A DNA stretch of 48,696 bases from Deltaproteobacteria bacterium (GCA_003194495.1 PQXE01000004.1:70403-119098); one strand, 5' to 3'. Shown: positions 8,001 to 17,444, numbered from the stretch's first letter. Notes: generated by a model from the letters alone, not told the origin. Program-made: numbers and translations.

Positions 8001-10060
8001 CAGTTTTCCGTCTTCACCACATCCTCTTCCTGAAGCACGCCTTTTTGCTCTAATACTTTCCTCAGGGATTGCACCTTTTGGGCAAACTCTATAGTCAGGG
8101 CGTCTGCCTCTTCCTGGGTCTGGATCACATGAGGTGTGATAACAAACAAAAGTTCTGTCTTCGTGGTTGTGTAACCTTTGCTTCCAAACAGATACCCCAG
8201 GATCGGAATATCTTTGAGCAAGGGGATACCCTTATGGACGTTATCTTGCTTTGTCTCCATTAAGCCGCCTATCACAATAGTATGCCTGTTCTCTACCACC
8301 AGGTTGGTCGTTGCTTTACGGCTCTGGAAGGAAGGAGTTGTGACACCACCTACCGTTTTATTTTTGAGGAAAGAGCTGACCTCTTGGGCTATCTCCATCC
8401 GAACAAGCCCACTCTCGTTAATACATGGCGTTACATGGAGTTTTATGCCAACCTCCTTGTACTGAATGCTCGTGGTATTACGTTCCCCCTCCGTACTCGA
8501 ACTCGTACTGGTCACGGTAGGTTCGTCGTGCACTACTTCGATACTGGATTCCTTGTTGTCCACAGCGAGGATGTTGGGAGCGGACAGTATATTCACATCA
8601 GTTTCCGAAGCTAACAAGTTAATTAAGGATCGAAGATCGCCACCTGCACCGTACAGGCTGTAGGCAAAACCTCCGATGCCCGTACCAAGCGCTTTATTTT
8701 TTGCCAAGCCCTTGAGATCTGTATCCGTAAGTGCAACATTTCCAGGGTAGTTCCCTATGTTACTCTTGAAGAACCACTCCACACCGTACTGAATTTCATT
8801 ATCCAGCGAGACCTCTACAACCATAACATCTATGAGCACCTGCCTTGGCACAACATCGATTTTCTTTAATACGTCTGCCATAATGGCATAGTCCCTGGGC
8901 CTGGCCTTAATGAGAATTGCGTTGTTGACCTCGTCCTCTATAATTTCTACCTCACCGGAAAGCTCTCCACTAACAAACGTTTCTGCTTTTTTGATTTTTT
9001 TCTTGCGCTCTACCAAAACAGTCTTTTTAGTGGAAGAAGATTTTGTGGATTTCTTTCCACCGTAAAGCTGCTTGAGTATATCCGCTATATCCTTCGCCAA
9101 CCCATTCTTTACAAAATAGACATATACATGAGCACCTTTCTCCGATTGCCCCTTATCCAGCGCAGCAACCCAGTTGCCCACCACATCCAGGACTTCCTCC
9201 CACTTGGTCACTACAAGCAAGGAGTTGATGGTCTTTAAAGGCATGATCTGGAGACCGCCAGGATCAATACCCGGCCTTATGTAAAGCCCTTTTGTTTTGA
9301 ATATCTTATCAAGATCTTTCGACAGATCATCCACATCGGTGTGCTCCAAAGTATAGAAGCGCCAATGTATATCCTTAAAAAGATCCGTGTCCATTAAAGC
9401 CAATATTTTGGACAACTTGGCCACATTTTCTGCAGTATCCACCAGGAGAACGGCATTGGAGCTTGGCTCGGCCACAATGACCGCCCCGGGAGAGATAAAA
9501 TTCCTGAGATTTGCGATTACATGAGCTGCCGAGAGGTAGTGAAGTTGAAAAACACTGATTACGTCTCCTGGATAGGGGACCCATTCTCCGATATTTACCA
9601 CTTCTGATCCGGCTTTGGCACTGCCGGCCTTCCGTACTACCTTATAAAGACCTTGGGCACCGCGGGTTATAGCCAGGTTGTGTATCTGTAGTATGGAATT
9701 AAAAAGATCAAGGAATTCACTCTTGGTATAATCGCCCTTGATATTAAGTGAAATTGTCCCCTTAATGGCTGGATCCACAACATAGTTAAGCTCCAAAATA
9801 CGCCCCATGACCTGATCCAGGACAGGATATATATCCATATTATCAAGAGTGACGTCTATTTGACGACGTTCACCAGCTTTGGCTCCTGAAAAGGGAGACT
9901 GTACTACAATTGCATTTGAATCAGGCAAGACATTTTCACCTTCGTCTGGCTGGATCTCCTGCGTAATGGGATCCTGGGCAAACGCCAGGCTTTGAATGGA
10001 CCCCAAAAAACATATAACAACCAAGCTCCAGACCATCCATCTCCAATCCTGCATTCTCAT
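8000..10060 (-). CDS. gspD: Type II secretion outer-membrane secretin GspD
   Basis: The 686-residue secretin precursor has a signal peptide (residues 1-28). It then has an N0 domain (QIDVTLDNMDIYPVLDQVMG...), KH-like N1-N3 domains with the FQLHYLSAAHVIANLRNFISPG and VNNAILIKARPRDYAIMADVLKKID repeats, and the C-terminal secretin barrel. The signature near the end reads GIPLLKDIPILGYLFGSKG. A Lys/Ser-rich insert lies in N3 (GGKKSTKSSSTKKT). The gene begins 14 bases after gspM with an AAGGGG-type site and overlaps gspC by 4 bases. Confidence 0.93.
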   Translation of the reverse strand: MRMQDWRWMVWSLVVICFLGSIQSLAFAQDPITQEIQPDEGENVLPDSNAIVVQSPFSGAKAGERRQIDVTLDNMDIYPVLDQVMGRILELNYVVDPAIKGTISLNIKGDYTKSEFLDLFNSILQIHNLAITRGAQGLYKVVRKAGSAKAGSEVVNIGEWVPYPGDVISVFQLHYLSAAHVIANLRNFISPGAVIVAEPSSNAVLLVDTAENVAKLSKILALMDTDLFKDIHWRFYTLEHTDVDDLSKDLDKIFKTKGLYIRPGIDPGGLQIMPLKTINSLLVVTKWEEVLDVVGNWVAALDKGQSEKGAHVYVYFVKNGLAKDIADILKQLYGGKKSTKSSSTKKTVLVERKKKIKKAETFVSGELSGEVEIIEDEVNNAILIKARPRDYAIMADVLKKIDVVPRQVLIDVMVVEVSLDNEIQYGVEWFFKSNIGNYPGNVALTDTDLKGLAKNKALGTGIGGFAYSLYGAGGDLRSLINLLASETDVNILSAPNILAVDNKESSIEVVHDEPTVTSTSSSTEGERNTTSIQYKEVGIKLHVTPCINESGLVRMEIAQEVSSFLKNKTVGGVTTPSFQSRKATTNLVVENRHTIVIGGLMETKQDNVHKGIPLLKDIPILGYLFGSKGYTTTKTELLFVITPHVIQTQEEADALTIEFAQKVQSLRKVLEQKGVLQEEDVVKTEN

Positions 10061-10074
10061 CTTGACCTTACCCC

Positions 10075-10641
10075 TTAAACAGCTTTCATAAAGAGAGCTT
10101 CCACTTCGAGATTGACCCTAAGATGTGGATTCCGCCCCTTTACCTTGACCACGCTCATACTCTGTATTCGAAATACCCTGCTGTCATCGTCTAATAATTT
10201 CAGAAAGTTGACCAGCTTCTTAATATCTGTCTTGGCACTGAAAGTAGCTACGGCTAACTGATAATCTCTCCATTTGCGGACCCGGCCTGTTTTATAAGTG
10301 ATTACCTGGAGATCGGATTTAGAAGCCATCTTGAGTAAAATATCCTGTAAATTGGATGCTACAAGCTGGGGAGTATCACCGGGCATAAGCCCCTTTTTAG
10401 CAATAGCAAGTCTCTGTTCCGACTGCATAACGCGCTTATCTATACCACGATGGCGTTTGATGTCCCGCTTCAAACGCCCGATTTTTGCCTCCTGGGTCTC
10501 AAGTCTGCTGCCCGACTCCTCGAGTTTGCCGGATAATGGATTCCAGATCAGGCTGTACCAGAGTATAAGTCCTATCACCAATAAACCATAACGTAATAAG
10601 GGGCTTCTTTTACTGGAGAGCTGACGACTAATTGCCATCAC
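10075..10641 (-). CDS. gspM: GspM-like type II secretion protein (T2SSM_b type)
   Basis: The 188-residue bitopic protein has one transmembrane segment (LLRYGLLVIGLILWYSLIW, residues 14-35), a coiled coil (residues 38-80), and a periplasmic ferredoxin-like domain ending VNLEVEALFMKAV. This matches GspM/PilO-type assembly platform proteins, which pair with GspL. The ATG at 10641 overlaps the end of gspL by 14 bases and follows a GGAGGGG site. Confidence 0.72.
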   Translation of the reverse strand: MMAISRQLSSKRSPLLRYGLLVIGLILWYSLIWNPLSGKLEESGSRLETQEAKIGRLKRDIKRHRGIDKRVMQSEQRLAIAKKGLMPGDTPQLVASNLQDILLKMASKSDLQVITYKTGRVRKWRDYQLAVATFSAKTDIKKLVNFLKLLDDDSRVFRIQSMSVVKVKGRNPHLRVNLEVEALFMKAV

Positions 10642-12001
10642 TCGCCCCTCCTTTTCCGCCGGCCAGCTTCATCTCCACTGTAAAACGTTCCCTTTGCTGC
10701 CTGTCCTTTGTAACAGGAGATATGAGTTTGACTTCTAAAAAAAGAGGGCTCTGACGCCATTTTCCCATGGTCTTTACTGCTGAACCACCCTCGGCTGTGA
10801 CCTTTAACCTGTCCTTTTTAATATTGAAGTTTTTTATCCAAGTCTGCGGGGGCGTAAGCTCAGCTATGGCCTTTAAGACCTTCAGCTCAGCGGGCCTTTC
10901 AACCCTGAAGTCTCCCAGATCCTTGAGCTGATTTTCAATCTGTTCCAACTGCTTCCGGGTATTCAGCATGGGTGACAGACGTTCTTGTAACTCCTCAACA
11001 TCCTGTTCCATCTTATGAATAGAGTGAACACGCTGTTGAAACTGTAAACCCTGAAAACCTGTAACCAAAATAAATGCCGCAACGGCAGCCCCAACAACAA
11101 ATTGATACGGTTTTATACTCAAACGGAAAGGTTTACGACGAATACCTTCCTGGAAAGAGATTGCAGGATAAGAACTTAGTCCCAGTAAAGCAGCACATAA
11201 CCCCCAAGTGACTTTGCCCTCCTGTCCACAGATACTCAGAAGGTCCTTTATGGCATTATATGGATCTTTGGGAGGAGTATCCGGAATTGCCGTACTTGAA
11301 TCTCCTACTGCATAGACAGGGGCTATTGCAAGCTTGGAAAAAGGAAAAGGAAGATGTTGAGCAAGCTTTTGCAGGCCCATGGAGACATCCTCTTCATCTG
11401 AAACCGATACGGAATGTGAACCCTCCCACCCGTAAACACCATGGAGAGAAACACACCATCCGTCTCCCTGCCGGCCGAGGCTGACGCAGGGAAGAGAGGC
11501 TTCCGCACTGCTGCGCAACAGGATATCCAGCCCCAAAGTCGCAGGTGATATAGGACCAAGCGATTTACCATGGCCTGTTTCATGAACAACCCGAAGTACC
11601 GGATCAAGAAAACTCCTGGGGATATAGGCCAGAAGCACTATGGTCTCATCTCCACGCTTAAAGGCCCATTGATCATGGTATATCTCATCCGGTTTCAGAT
11701 GTATATGAAGCCCTATACCCATTCGGACTGCATCTGTCGCCTCGTCCGGTTCCAACTGAGGAAAGCTTAACTCCCTTAAAAACAGGGTCTTGCGAGGAAG
11801 GGCCAGACATATTTTACGCCTTCGCGAGGGACGAATAGCCTGAAGTACGCCCTTTAACTGTTCTGCCAAAGAACGCCCGGCATCATCAAACTTATAGGGC
11901 AGTTGAACAGAAGACCATTTTCCAAACCGTCCCTTAAGACAGAAGACATCGAGCTTGGACTCGTCCAGATAAATACCTGTTATTTCTCGTTCTCTGACCA
12001 C
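10628..12001 (-). CDS. gspL: GspL-like assembly platform protein (PilM-PilN fusion type)
   Basis: The 457-residue protein has a cytoplasmic actin-like domain of GspL/PilM type at residues 1-250 (KICLALPRKTLFLRELSFPQ). A transmembrane segment lies near residue 305 (FVVGAAVAAFILVTGF), followed by a coiled coil and a PilN-like periplasmic domain. GspL recruits the GspE ATPase to the membrane. The start is a GTG whose coding sequence overlaps gspK by 22 bases, and no ATG is available nearby. Confidence 0.75.
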   Translation of the reverse strand: MVREREITGIYLDESKLDVFCLKGRFGKWSSVQLPYKFDDAGRSLAEQLKGVLQAIRPSRRRKICLALPRKTLFLRELSFPQLEPDEATDAVRMGIGLHIHLKPDEIYHDQWAFKRGDETIVLLAYIPRSFLDPVLRVVHETGHGKSLGPISPATLGLDILLRSSAEASLPCVSLGRQGDGWCVSLHGVYGWEGSHSVSVSDEEDVSMGLQKLAQHLPFPFSKLAIAPVYAVGDSSTAIPDTPPKDPYNAIKDLLSICGQEGKVTWGLCAALLGLSSYPAISFQEGIRRKPFRLSIKPYQFVVGAAVAAFILVTGFQGLQFQQRVHSIHKMEQDVEELQERLSPMLNTRKQLEQIENQLKDLGDFRVERPAELKVLKAIAELTPPQTWIKNFNIKKDRLKVTAEGGSAVKTMGKWRQSPLFLEVKLISPVTKDRQQRERFTVEMKLAGGKGGASDGN

Positions 12002-12873
12002 GTTGAGCCTTTGCTTCCCAAAACAATTGCCTCAGTCCAGTGTTTGACCCTGGACTCCTCTGTCCCAGACTGAGGAGTCCAGTAAACCTGGTATATACGA
12101 TTGCCGAACCAAACCCTGAGACACACCACCTCACGAGTTGATGTACTATTACCACCAAATTCAGCACCAAGAATTTCCTCAAGAGGTAAAGGCGCACAGT
12201 CCCTGCTTACCTCGCCGGATTTGTTGTAAACAGTGAATAAATCACAGAGGCCACCCTGCCACACCACCTCGCTGTCTTCGTCTTCCTCCTGGGATGACCA
12301 GCTAACAGGCCCGTAAAACGCCTCCTGACCAACACCATTTACCAAAAGCAGTTCATCTAATAAATGAAATGGACCATTAGCAGGATAGTACGGCGGAGAC
12401 CTGTCTTGGTAGATATCATCCTCTGCCCCGTGCAGCCTCGTCAGCTTATCGGAATCTTTCCAGTCCAAAATACCATCCACTATAGTATCTGCGGCTTCAA
12501 GCTCCTCATCTCCCAGAATTGCCCTCACTACCTCCCTGACCTGATCCTCTGAACTGTTATTAAGATCGAGCTTTCCATTCTCATCTTGCAGGGTAAAACA
12601 GGCATCTCTGCCTCCAAATCTCACTTTATACACACCCCCGTCAGCAAAAAGACCGTCCTCTGCTTCTTCCTTGTCGGTTCCGGGAGGAGACAGTTTGCTC
12701 GTTGCAAGAAGCAGTAAAGACCTCGCAACCTCTCGGCCCTGCAGTGCATCCCAGGCATGTTGACCCAGGTTCCTGCGGATTCTGGCCTCAACCGCATAGA
12801 AACCACCGACCAGTGTAAGCAGGGTCAACACCCAGAGGACCAATACAAGAACCGTACCTTTCTGTTCATTCAC
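11980..12873 (-). CDS. gspK: Type II secretion minor pseudopilin GspK
   Basis: The 297-residue protein begins MNEQKGTVLVLVLWVLTLL, a short leader with the prepilin cleavage Gly before a hydrophobic helix that lacks Glu5, as is usual for GspK. The body contains the helical insert region (LDLNNSSEDQVREVVRAIL, IVDGILDWKDSD) and the PFHLLDELLLVNGV motif typical of GspK. With GspI and GspJ it caps the pseudopilus tip. There are 67 bases between gspJ and this start. Confidence 0.9.
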   Translation of the reverse strand: MNEQKGTVLVLVLWVLTLLTLVGGFYAVEARIRRNLGQHAWDALQGREVARSLLLLATSKLSPPGTDKEEAEDGLFADGGVYKVRFGGRDACFTLQDENGKLDLNNSSEDQVREVVRAILGDEELEAADTIVDGILDWKDSDKLTRLHGAEDDIYQDRSPPYYPANGPFHLLDELLLVNGVGQEAFYGPVSWSSQEEDEDSEVVWQGGLCDLFTVYNKSGEVSRDCAPLPLEEILGAEFGGNSTSTREVVCLRVWFGNRIYQVYWTPQSGTEESRVKHWTEAIVLGSKGSTWSENEK

Positions 12874-12897
12874 TTTAAACCAACACCTGATACAAAT

Positions 12898-12945
12898 TTA
12901 GGAATTGAAGAATTATAATCAAAAAAAACACATTCAATCCCTAAA
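12898..12945. repeat. Short dispersed repeat (AATCAAAAAA...CACATTCAATCC), copy 1
   Basis: The sequence around 12898-12945, between gspJ and gspK, closely matches 17925-17975 upstream of gspG. Both contain an ATTGA-rich segment, an A-run, and ACACATTCAATCC or GCACATTCAATCC. It overlaps the last codons of gspJ. Confidence 0.4.
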
Positions 12946-13639
12946 TGAGAAGAAAATTTGTATAAAAAACCCGCCATGTGGTTGCAGGCTCCTCAGCATC
13001 ATCGGAAAAAGCCAAGCCCATGGCTACCGCCTCGGGCACCTTGCCCTTTTTATTCCAGCCACTCTGCCAATCCTCAGGGGCGGATTTATCTGTCAATGTA
13101 CCCTGATATGTAAAGGCCAGAGAATCTATCCCATCTACAATCGAAAGGCCCCAGCCCTGTTCCATCAGATTCTCTTTATCCTCCGGATCTATTCTGTCAG
13201 GAAGAGCCTCTTTCAAATCTTCGGGCCTGGTGATGACCTTTTGGGCATAGATAAGTTTTTTCCCTCTCTCATCAAAACGATAAACCACCTTAAAAAGACC
13301 GCCTGCCTGAGAGCCTAACGATACGTAGGTAGTCACAAATGAGACCTCGTTCTCTTCCCCATAAAACTCGGAAAAATCCTTAAAATCAGATCCATCATCC
13401 CTCACCACGGCCCTGAGCTGTCTGCCCAAAAGCCCCTCAATAGCGGATACAACTATTAAACCTTCGTTGATCTCTTTTCCCCTGCTGTAGGCCCTCAGTC
13501 CTGTACGAACAGACATGGAAAGGATAAGAACCAAAACAGCAATAAGAGAGACGGAAATCAAAAGTTCAAGGAGTGTGAAGCCTGAGGAGGATTTGGTGAT
13601 TTGGTGATTTGGTGATTTGGTGATTGTTTTTTTCCTCAT
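12941..13639 (-). CDS. gspJ: Type II secretion minor pseudopilin GspJ
   Basis: The 232-residue prepilin has its cleavage site at SSSG/FTLLELLISVSLI, with Glu5 present. The 20-residue leader is unusual: most of it (ITKSPNHQITKSSSG) is encoded by an octanucleotide repeat also found in the gspI leader. The body has GspJ-like segments (GLRAYSRGKEINEGL, FVTTYV). The ATG overlaps the gspI stop codon (ATGA). The C terminus runs into a dispersed repeat, so the last residues (FYTNFLLI) may not be original. Confidence 0.85.
   Translation of the reverse strand: MRKKTITKSPNHQITKSSSGFTLLELLISVSLIAVLVLILSMSVRTGLRAYSRGKEINEGLIVVSAIEGLLGRQLRAVVRDDGSDFKDFSEFYGEENEVSFVTTYVSLGSQAGGLFKVVYRFDERGKKLIYAQKVITRPEDLKEALPDRIDPEDKENLMEQGWGLSIVDGIDSLAFTYQGTLTDKSAPEDWQSGWNKKGKVPEAVAMGLAFSDDAEEPATTWRVFYTNFLLI
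13590..13627. repeat. Octanucleotide tandem repeat (ATTTGGTG) in the gspJ leader
   Basis: About four ATTTGGTG units lie in the signal-peptide part of gspJ. Together with the adjoining CCTGAGGAGG they are essentially identical to 14018-14064 in gspI. Coordinates are approximate by a base or two. Confidence 0.75.
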
Positions 13640-14067
13640 ATCTGTTCTGCCGGTATCCAGCTTGTTAATATAAAAGGATGAGCATCATACGGAGGTTGTA
13701 CGGTAAGAACAAGCTCCTTAAGCTCAGGGATTTCAATCTCTTTCTCTTCCTGGTCCTTGGCCGTTATCTTCAAGACCAGATCTCGAATCTCCACCTTATA
13801 GCTCCACCCAGGATGGTCTTCTACCTCCTCCTCAATTGAAGACATGGATTCAAGCTCATTGGCCAATCCATAAAGCACAGACTCTGCTATGGTTGCGGCC
13901 TGTCTGGCCATATCGCCCCTAAATGCCTGCCTGTGACCCTGTGCAAAGCCCGAAAGCAACACCCCGAGCGAAATACCCATTATTGCCGTGGCAACCAGGA
14001 CCTCTATCAGGGTAAAACCTGAGGAGGATTTGGTGATTTGGTGATTTGGTGATTTGGTGATTGTCAC
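13636..14067 (-). CDS. gspI: Type II secretion minor pseudopilin GspI
   Basis: The prepilin of about 143 residues is cleaved at SSSG/FTLIEVLVATAIMG. I place the start at the GTG at 14067, because GTGA there overlaps the gspH stop codon, the same coupling pattern as gspJ and gspE. A longer upstream extension would overlap gspH by 80 bases without reason. The leader (TITKSPNHQITKSSSG) is encoded by the octanucleotide repeat shared with gspJ. The body ends FILTSWIPAEQI. Confidence 0.85.
   Translation of the reverse strand: MTITKSPNHQITKSSSGFTLIEVLVATAIMGISLGVLLSGFAQGHRQAFRGDMARQAATIAESVLYGLANELESMSSIEEEVEDHPGWSYKVEIRDLVLKITAKDQEEKEIEIPELKELVLTVQPPYDAHPFILTSWIPAEQI
14018..14064. repeat. Octanucleotide tandem repeat (ATTTGGTG) in the gspI leader
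   Basis: Four ATTTGGTG units plus the flanking CCTGAGGAGG duplicate the sequence in the gspJ leader. Translated on the minus strand it gives the same peptide, ITKSPNHQITKSSSG. Confidence 0.8.
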
Positions 14068-14540
14068 GATGAAATGCGCTCCATGCGTATCAGTCCCAGG
14101 AACCTGTCTATCACTATCCGGTCCAGACGACCTCCTTCCCATTTGAGATCAATTTCCCCACCGCTTGAACTTCCATCAGGATAAAAAGTCACTGCATGAA
14201 CACCTGGTTCCACTTCCCCCACTCCCTCGCCTTCCACCTTTATTGACTCTGGGATATTTTGCCGTTTAAGGCCTTCAACACAATAGGTCCTGCTCTCTCC
14301 ATCAATAAAAAACCTGACTGCCTCGCCTCTACCCAGGCTTGCGGACCTGGCCCGGACCAGGGTCTGTGTAAAGGACTGAATAAAGCGATTCTCTTCAGAC
14401 CGAAGTATCCCGCCGGCAACAGACACAAAAACCAGAGAACTAAAGATGCCTATGAGTACCAGCACTATAAGGAGCTCTATAAGCGTAAAACCCCTTGAGG
14501 GCTCTGTTTCTTCAGACCTTCCACCTTTATAAAGCCACAT
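14064..14540 (-). CDS. gspH: Type II secretion minor pseudopilin GspH
   Basis: The prepilin of about 158 residues has the leader MWLYKGGRSEETEPSRG and the helix FTLIELLIVLVLIGIF. A GspH/FimT domain follows, with SASLGRGEAVRFFIDGE and VTFYPDGSSSGGEIDL segments typical of the family. The ATG at 14540 is chosen over a TTG further upstream, and overlaps gspF by 14 bases. It ends in the TCGTGA that starts gspI. Confidence 0.85.
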   Translation of the reverse strand: MWLYKGGRSEETEPSRGFTLIELLIVLVLIGIFSSLVFVSVAGGILRSEENRFIQSFTQTLVRARSASLGRGEAVRFFIDGESRTYCVEGLKRQNIPESIKVEGEGVGEVEPGVHAVTFYPDGSSSGGEIDLKWEGGRLDRIVIDRFLGLIRMERISS

Positions 14541-15732
14541 CGTTAATACCAAATATAGCAAGGAGCATAGACAGGATGATCCCGCCGATTATAATTCCCA
14601 TAAGGACTATGGTTATAGGTTCCACCAGTGATAAATAGACCTTGGTGTCGTGCTGGACCCTTTCTTCAAGATCATCTGCAATTTTTAAAAGCATAGGCCC
14701 CATGGCCCCTGTTTCCTCTCCGACAGCCACCAGGTGATTCATAAGCGACGGAAAGACCTTTGCCTGTTTCATAAGTTGGCTGAGGCTCTTTCCCTGACGG
14801 ACTCCCTTATACAAATCATCCACGGCACTCCGTATAACGCTGTTAGACACCACTTCTCCCGAAAGAGAAATACCCTTGAGTATGGGAACACCGCTCTCAA
14901 GCAAGGTACCCAGAGTACGGGCCAAACGACCGAGTTCTATCTTAAGCAACATTGGGCCGGCCAAGGGCAGACGGAGCACCGCCCTATCCCACCAGGCCCT
15001 CCCTTCAGGCGACTTGATATAGGAGTAAAAACCAGTGCTAAGCACAAGAATAACCAGACCTAACAGCCACCACCATGACTGCAGAAACATGCTGGCCCCA
15101 ACAATAAATTTGGTAGCCAGGGGCATGGGCTGATTAAGATCCTCAAAGATCTGGCCAAACTTCGGCACAACAAATGTTACCAGGATAAAGACGGACAAAA
15201 TGCCCACCAGGGCCAGGATGCCGGGATAGATCGATGAAGTAATAATAAATTTTCGTATATCTCTTGAACGCTCGATGAAACCACCCAGCTTCTTGAGAAC
15301 CACAGGGAGGACACCCCCCAACTCCCCTACGCGCACCATATTAATATAGAGGCGGTTGAAGATGTCAGGATAGGAGGATAATGCCTCTGACAGCTTTTTA
15401 CCCCCGTGGATCTCCTGTCTTATGGTATTAATCAGCGCACGTATTGTCTCCTGCTCAGCAGCATCTTCCACGATGACCAGAGCCCGTTCCAAATGGACAC
15501 CGGCCTCCAGAAGATCAGCCAATTCTCTGGTGAAATAAAGGAGATCATCGTGGCTGAACCTGACCCCTTTCCTACTCCATAAAGCATAAAACCGCTTCAA
15601 CCTCTTAACCTTAACAGGTTGAAGGCCCTGGGAAATTAACATGGAAATCAAGAGATCCTGGCTTGCAGCCTCGTCGGTCCCTTCAATCTTTTGCCCCTTA
15701 ACATCCAGGGCCTCATAAGCAAAAGTAGGCAT
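14527..15732 (-). CDS. gspF: Type II secretion inner-membrane platform protein GspF
   Basis: The 401-residue protein starts MPTFAYEALDVKGQKIEG. It has two T2SSF repeats (residues about 65-190 and 265-390), each beginning with LARELADLLEAGVHLERAL or LARTLGTLLESGVPILKGI, and three transmembrane helices. It is the polytopic core of the assembly platform. The ATG at 15732 is preferred to two upstream TTG codons, although its ribosome binding site is poor because the upstream bases are an octanucleotide repeat. Confidence 0.92.
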   Translation of the reverse strand: MPTFAYEALDVKGQKIEGTDEAASQDLLISMLISQGLQPVKVKRLKRFYALWSRKGVRFSHDDLLYFTRELADLLEAGVHLERALVIVEDAAEQETIRALINTIRQEIHGGKKLSEALSSYPDIFNRLYINMVRVGELGGVLPVVLKKLGGFIERSRDIRKFIITSSIYPGILALVGILSVFILVTFVVPKFGQIFEDLNQPMPLATKFIVGASMFLQSWWWLLGLVILVLSTGFYSYIKSPEGRAWWDRAVLRLPLAGPMLLKIELGRLARTLGTLLESGVPILKGISLSGEVVSNSVIRSAVDDLYKGVRQGKSLSQLMKQAKVFPSLMNHLVAVGEETGAMGPMLLKIADDLEERVQHDTKVYLSLVEPITIVLMGIIIGGIILSMLLAIFGINDVAL

Positions 15733-15738
15733 ACCCAA

Positions 15739-15783
15739 CAATCACCAAATTTCTTCAATCACTAAATCACTAAATCACCAAAT
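15739..15783. repeat. Octanucleotide-type repeat between gspE and gspF
   Basis: Degenerate units of AATCACCA and AATCACTA fill the intergenic space from the gspE stop codon to the gspF start. They belong to the same family as the tracts in gspI, gspJ and 42440-42540. Confidence 0.65.
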
Positions 15784-17444
15784 TAGTTGGTGACTCGCAT
15801 AACCTCTTCAAAGGTTGTTTGACCTGCAAGGACTTTTTGCAGCCCGTCCTGACGAAGCGTCCTCAGGCCCAAGGATCGGGCCTTGGAAAGGATTGACCCG
15901 CTATCAGCACCCTTGACTATCAGTCGCCTTATCTCGTCATCCACCTGGATCAGCTCGTATATGCCGGTACGACCGGAAAATCCCGTATTGGCACAATTAG
16001 CACAACCTTTACCCCGCCGGACCTCGGATGGAGCCTGAGAGCTATCCACCCCAAGGGCCTGAACTACTTCCTCGAAAAAACCGGGCGGCAGATCATAGGC
16101 AGCCCCGCAATGCGGGCAGATCTTTCTGACCAGCCTCTGGGCCATCACTGCAAGTAGACAGGAGGACAAAAGATAAGACTCAATGCCCATCTCCTGCAAC
16201 CTGGTAATGGCGCTTGCAGCATCGTTTGTGTGAAGGGTAGAAAATACAAGATGTCCGGTAAGTGCGGACTGTATGGCAATCTCGGCGGTCTCGGCGTCCC
16301 GTATCTCTCCGACAAGTACTACATCCGGGTCCTGTCTGAGGATGTTGCGAAGGGCAGAGGCAAAGTCCAGCCCTATTTTAGGACGGACCTGGATCTGGTT
16401 TATCCCGTCCAACTGATACTCAACCGGGTCTTCTACTGTTACAATTTTCTTGTCCGGGGCATTGATGCGGTTCATAACCCCATAAAGAGTAGTGGTCTTC
16501 CCGCTGCCGGTCGGACCAGTGACCAGTACCAACCCATAGGGCCTTGAAATTATCTTTTCAAAATCCCCCAATATATCGGCTGAAATTCCCAAAGTTTCCA
16601 GTTCCAGCCGGACCTCCTCCCGGTTAAGGAGCCTGAGCACTACACTCTCCCCAAAAAGGGTCGGCAGAGAAGAGACCCTGATGTCTATCTCTCTTTGCCC
16701 CTCGCGGACCTTGATGCGCCCGTCCTGAGGCAAACGCATCTCAGCGATGTTCATCTTGGCCATCAGTTTTAGCCGGGAAGTAATTGCGGGCTGGAGCCTC
16801 TTTGAGACCGTCTCAATATCGTGAAGGACTCCGTCTATACGGAACCTCACCTTCAGAAGGTCCCTGAATGGTTCAAAATGTATGTCTGACGCCTTTACCT
16901 CAAGGGCCTGACTGATAATGTGATTTACAAGACGTATCACAGGGGCCTCGGAAGCAAGGTCCCGCAGTTGTTCAGGATCTTCCCACAGCTCATCATCAGG
17001 ACGGGATTCGTCCCCGGGCTCCTCCCCTCCCAGATCTATATCGGCTTCGTACCATCTGTAAACCGCAGCCAGAATATCCTCTTCACTGGCAAGAAAGGGA
17101 CGGACCGGCTTCTGATAAATACTTTCAAGAAGTTCTCTCAGGTACAAATCCTGAGGCGTAGCCATAGCCACCCTGGCTTCTGAGTTATCCATAGATAATG
17201 TAACAACCCGCCACTGCCTCATGAGCTGTGGGGACAGGCCATTTATCATAGGTGGCTTGTCCGGAAAATCAGCCGCACTGATTTGTGGAAATCCAGGTCC
17301 CTGCACCTTTGCTGAGCTTGATGCTGCATCAGAAACTTGATCGCCACTTGCGTTCTGGAGTTCGTTTTTGTCTTTCCTCTTGAGCAAAGACCCAAAGAAA
17401 GACCCTACGTTTTGAACATTCACCCAATCACCAAATTTCCTCAC
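15783..17444 (-). CDS. gspE: Type II secretion ATPase GspE
   Basis: The 553-residue hexameric ATPase powers pseudopilus assembly. An N-terminal N1E/MshEN-like region (residues 45-130) precedes the ATPase core. Motifs include Walker A GPTGSGKTTTLYG, an Asp box, Walker B LRQDPDVVLVGEIRD, a His box (TGHLVFSTLHTND) and a tetracysteine zinc motif (CPHC...CANC). The GTG start overlaps the gspG stop (GTGA). Its first residues, RKFGDWVNV, are encoded by an octanucleotide-type repeat unit. Confidence 0.93.
   Translation of the reverse strand: MRKFGDWVNVQNVGSFFGSLLKRKDKNELQNASGDQVSDAASSSAKVQGPGFPQISAADFPDKPPMINGLSPQLMRQWRVVTLSMDNSEARVAMATPQDLYLRELLESIYQKPVRPFLASEEDILAAVYRWYEADIDLGGEEPGDESRPDDELWEDPEQLRDLASEAPVIRLVNHIISQALEVKASDIHFEPFRDLLKVRFRIDGVLHDIETVSKRLQPAITSRLKLMAKMNIAEMRLPQDGRIKVREGQREIDIRVSSLPTLFGESVVLRLLNREEVRLELETLGISADILGDFEKIISRPYGLVLVTGPTGSGKTTTLYGVMNRINAPDKKIVTVEDPVEYQLDGINQIQVRPKIGLDFASALRNILRQDPDVVLVGEIRDAETAEIAIQSALTGHLVFSTLHTNDAASAITRLQEMGIESYLLSSCLLAVMAQRLVRKICPHCGAAYDLPPGFFEEVVQALGVDSSQAPSEVRRGKGCANCANTGFSGRTGIYELIQVDDEIRRLIVKGADSGSILSKARSLGLRTLRQDGLQKVLAGQTTFEEVMRVTN

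Noticed and set aside
13590..14064. Octanucleotide tracts as a CRISPR array
   Set aside because: The units are 8 bp without spacers and lie inside coding sequence, so they are simple tandem repeats.
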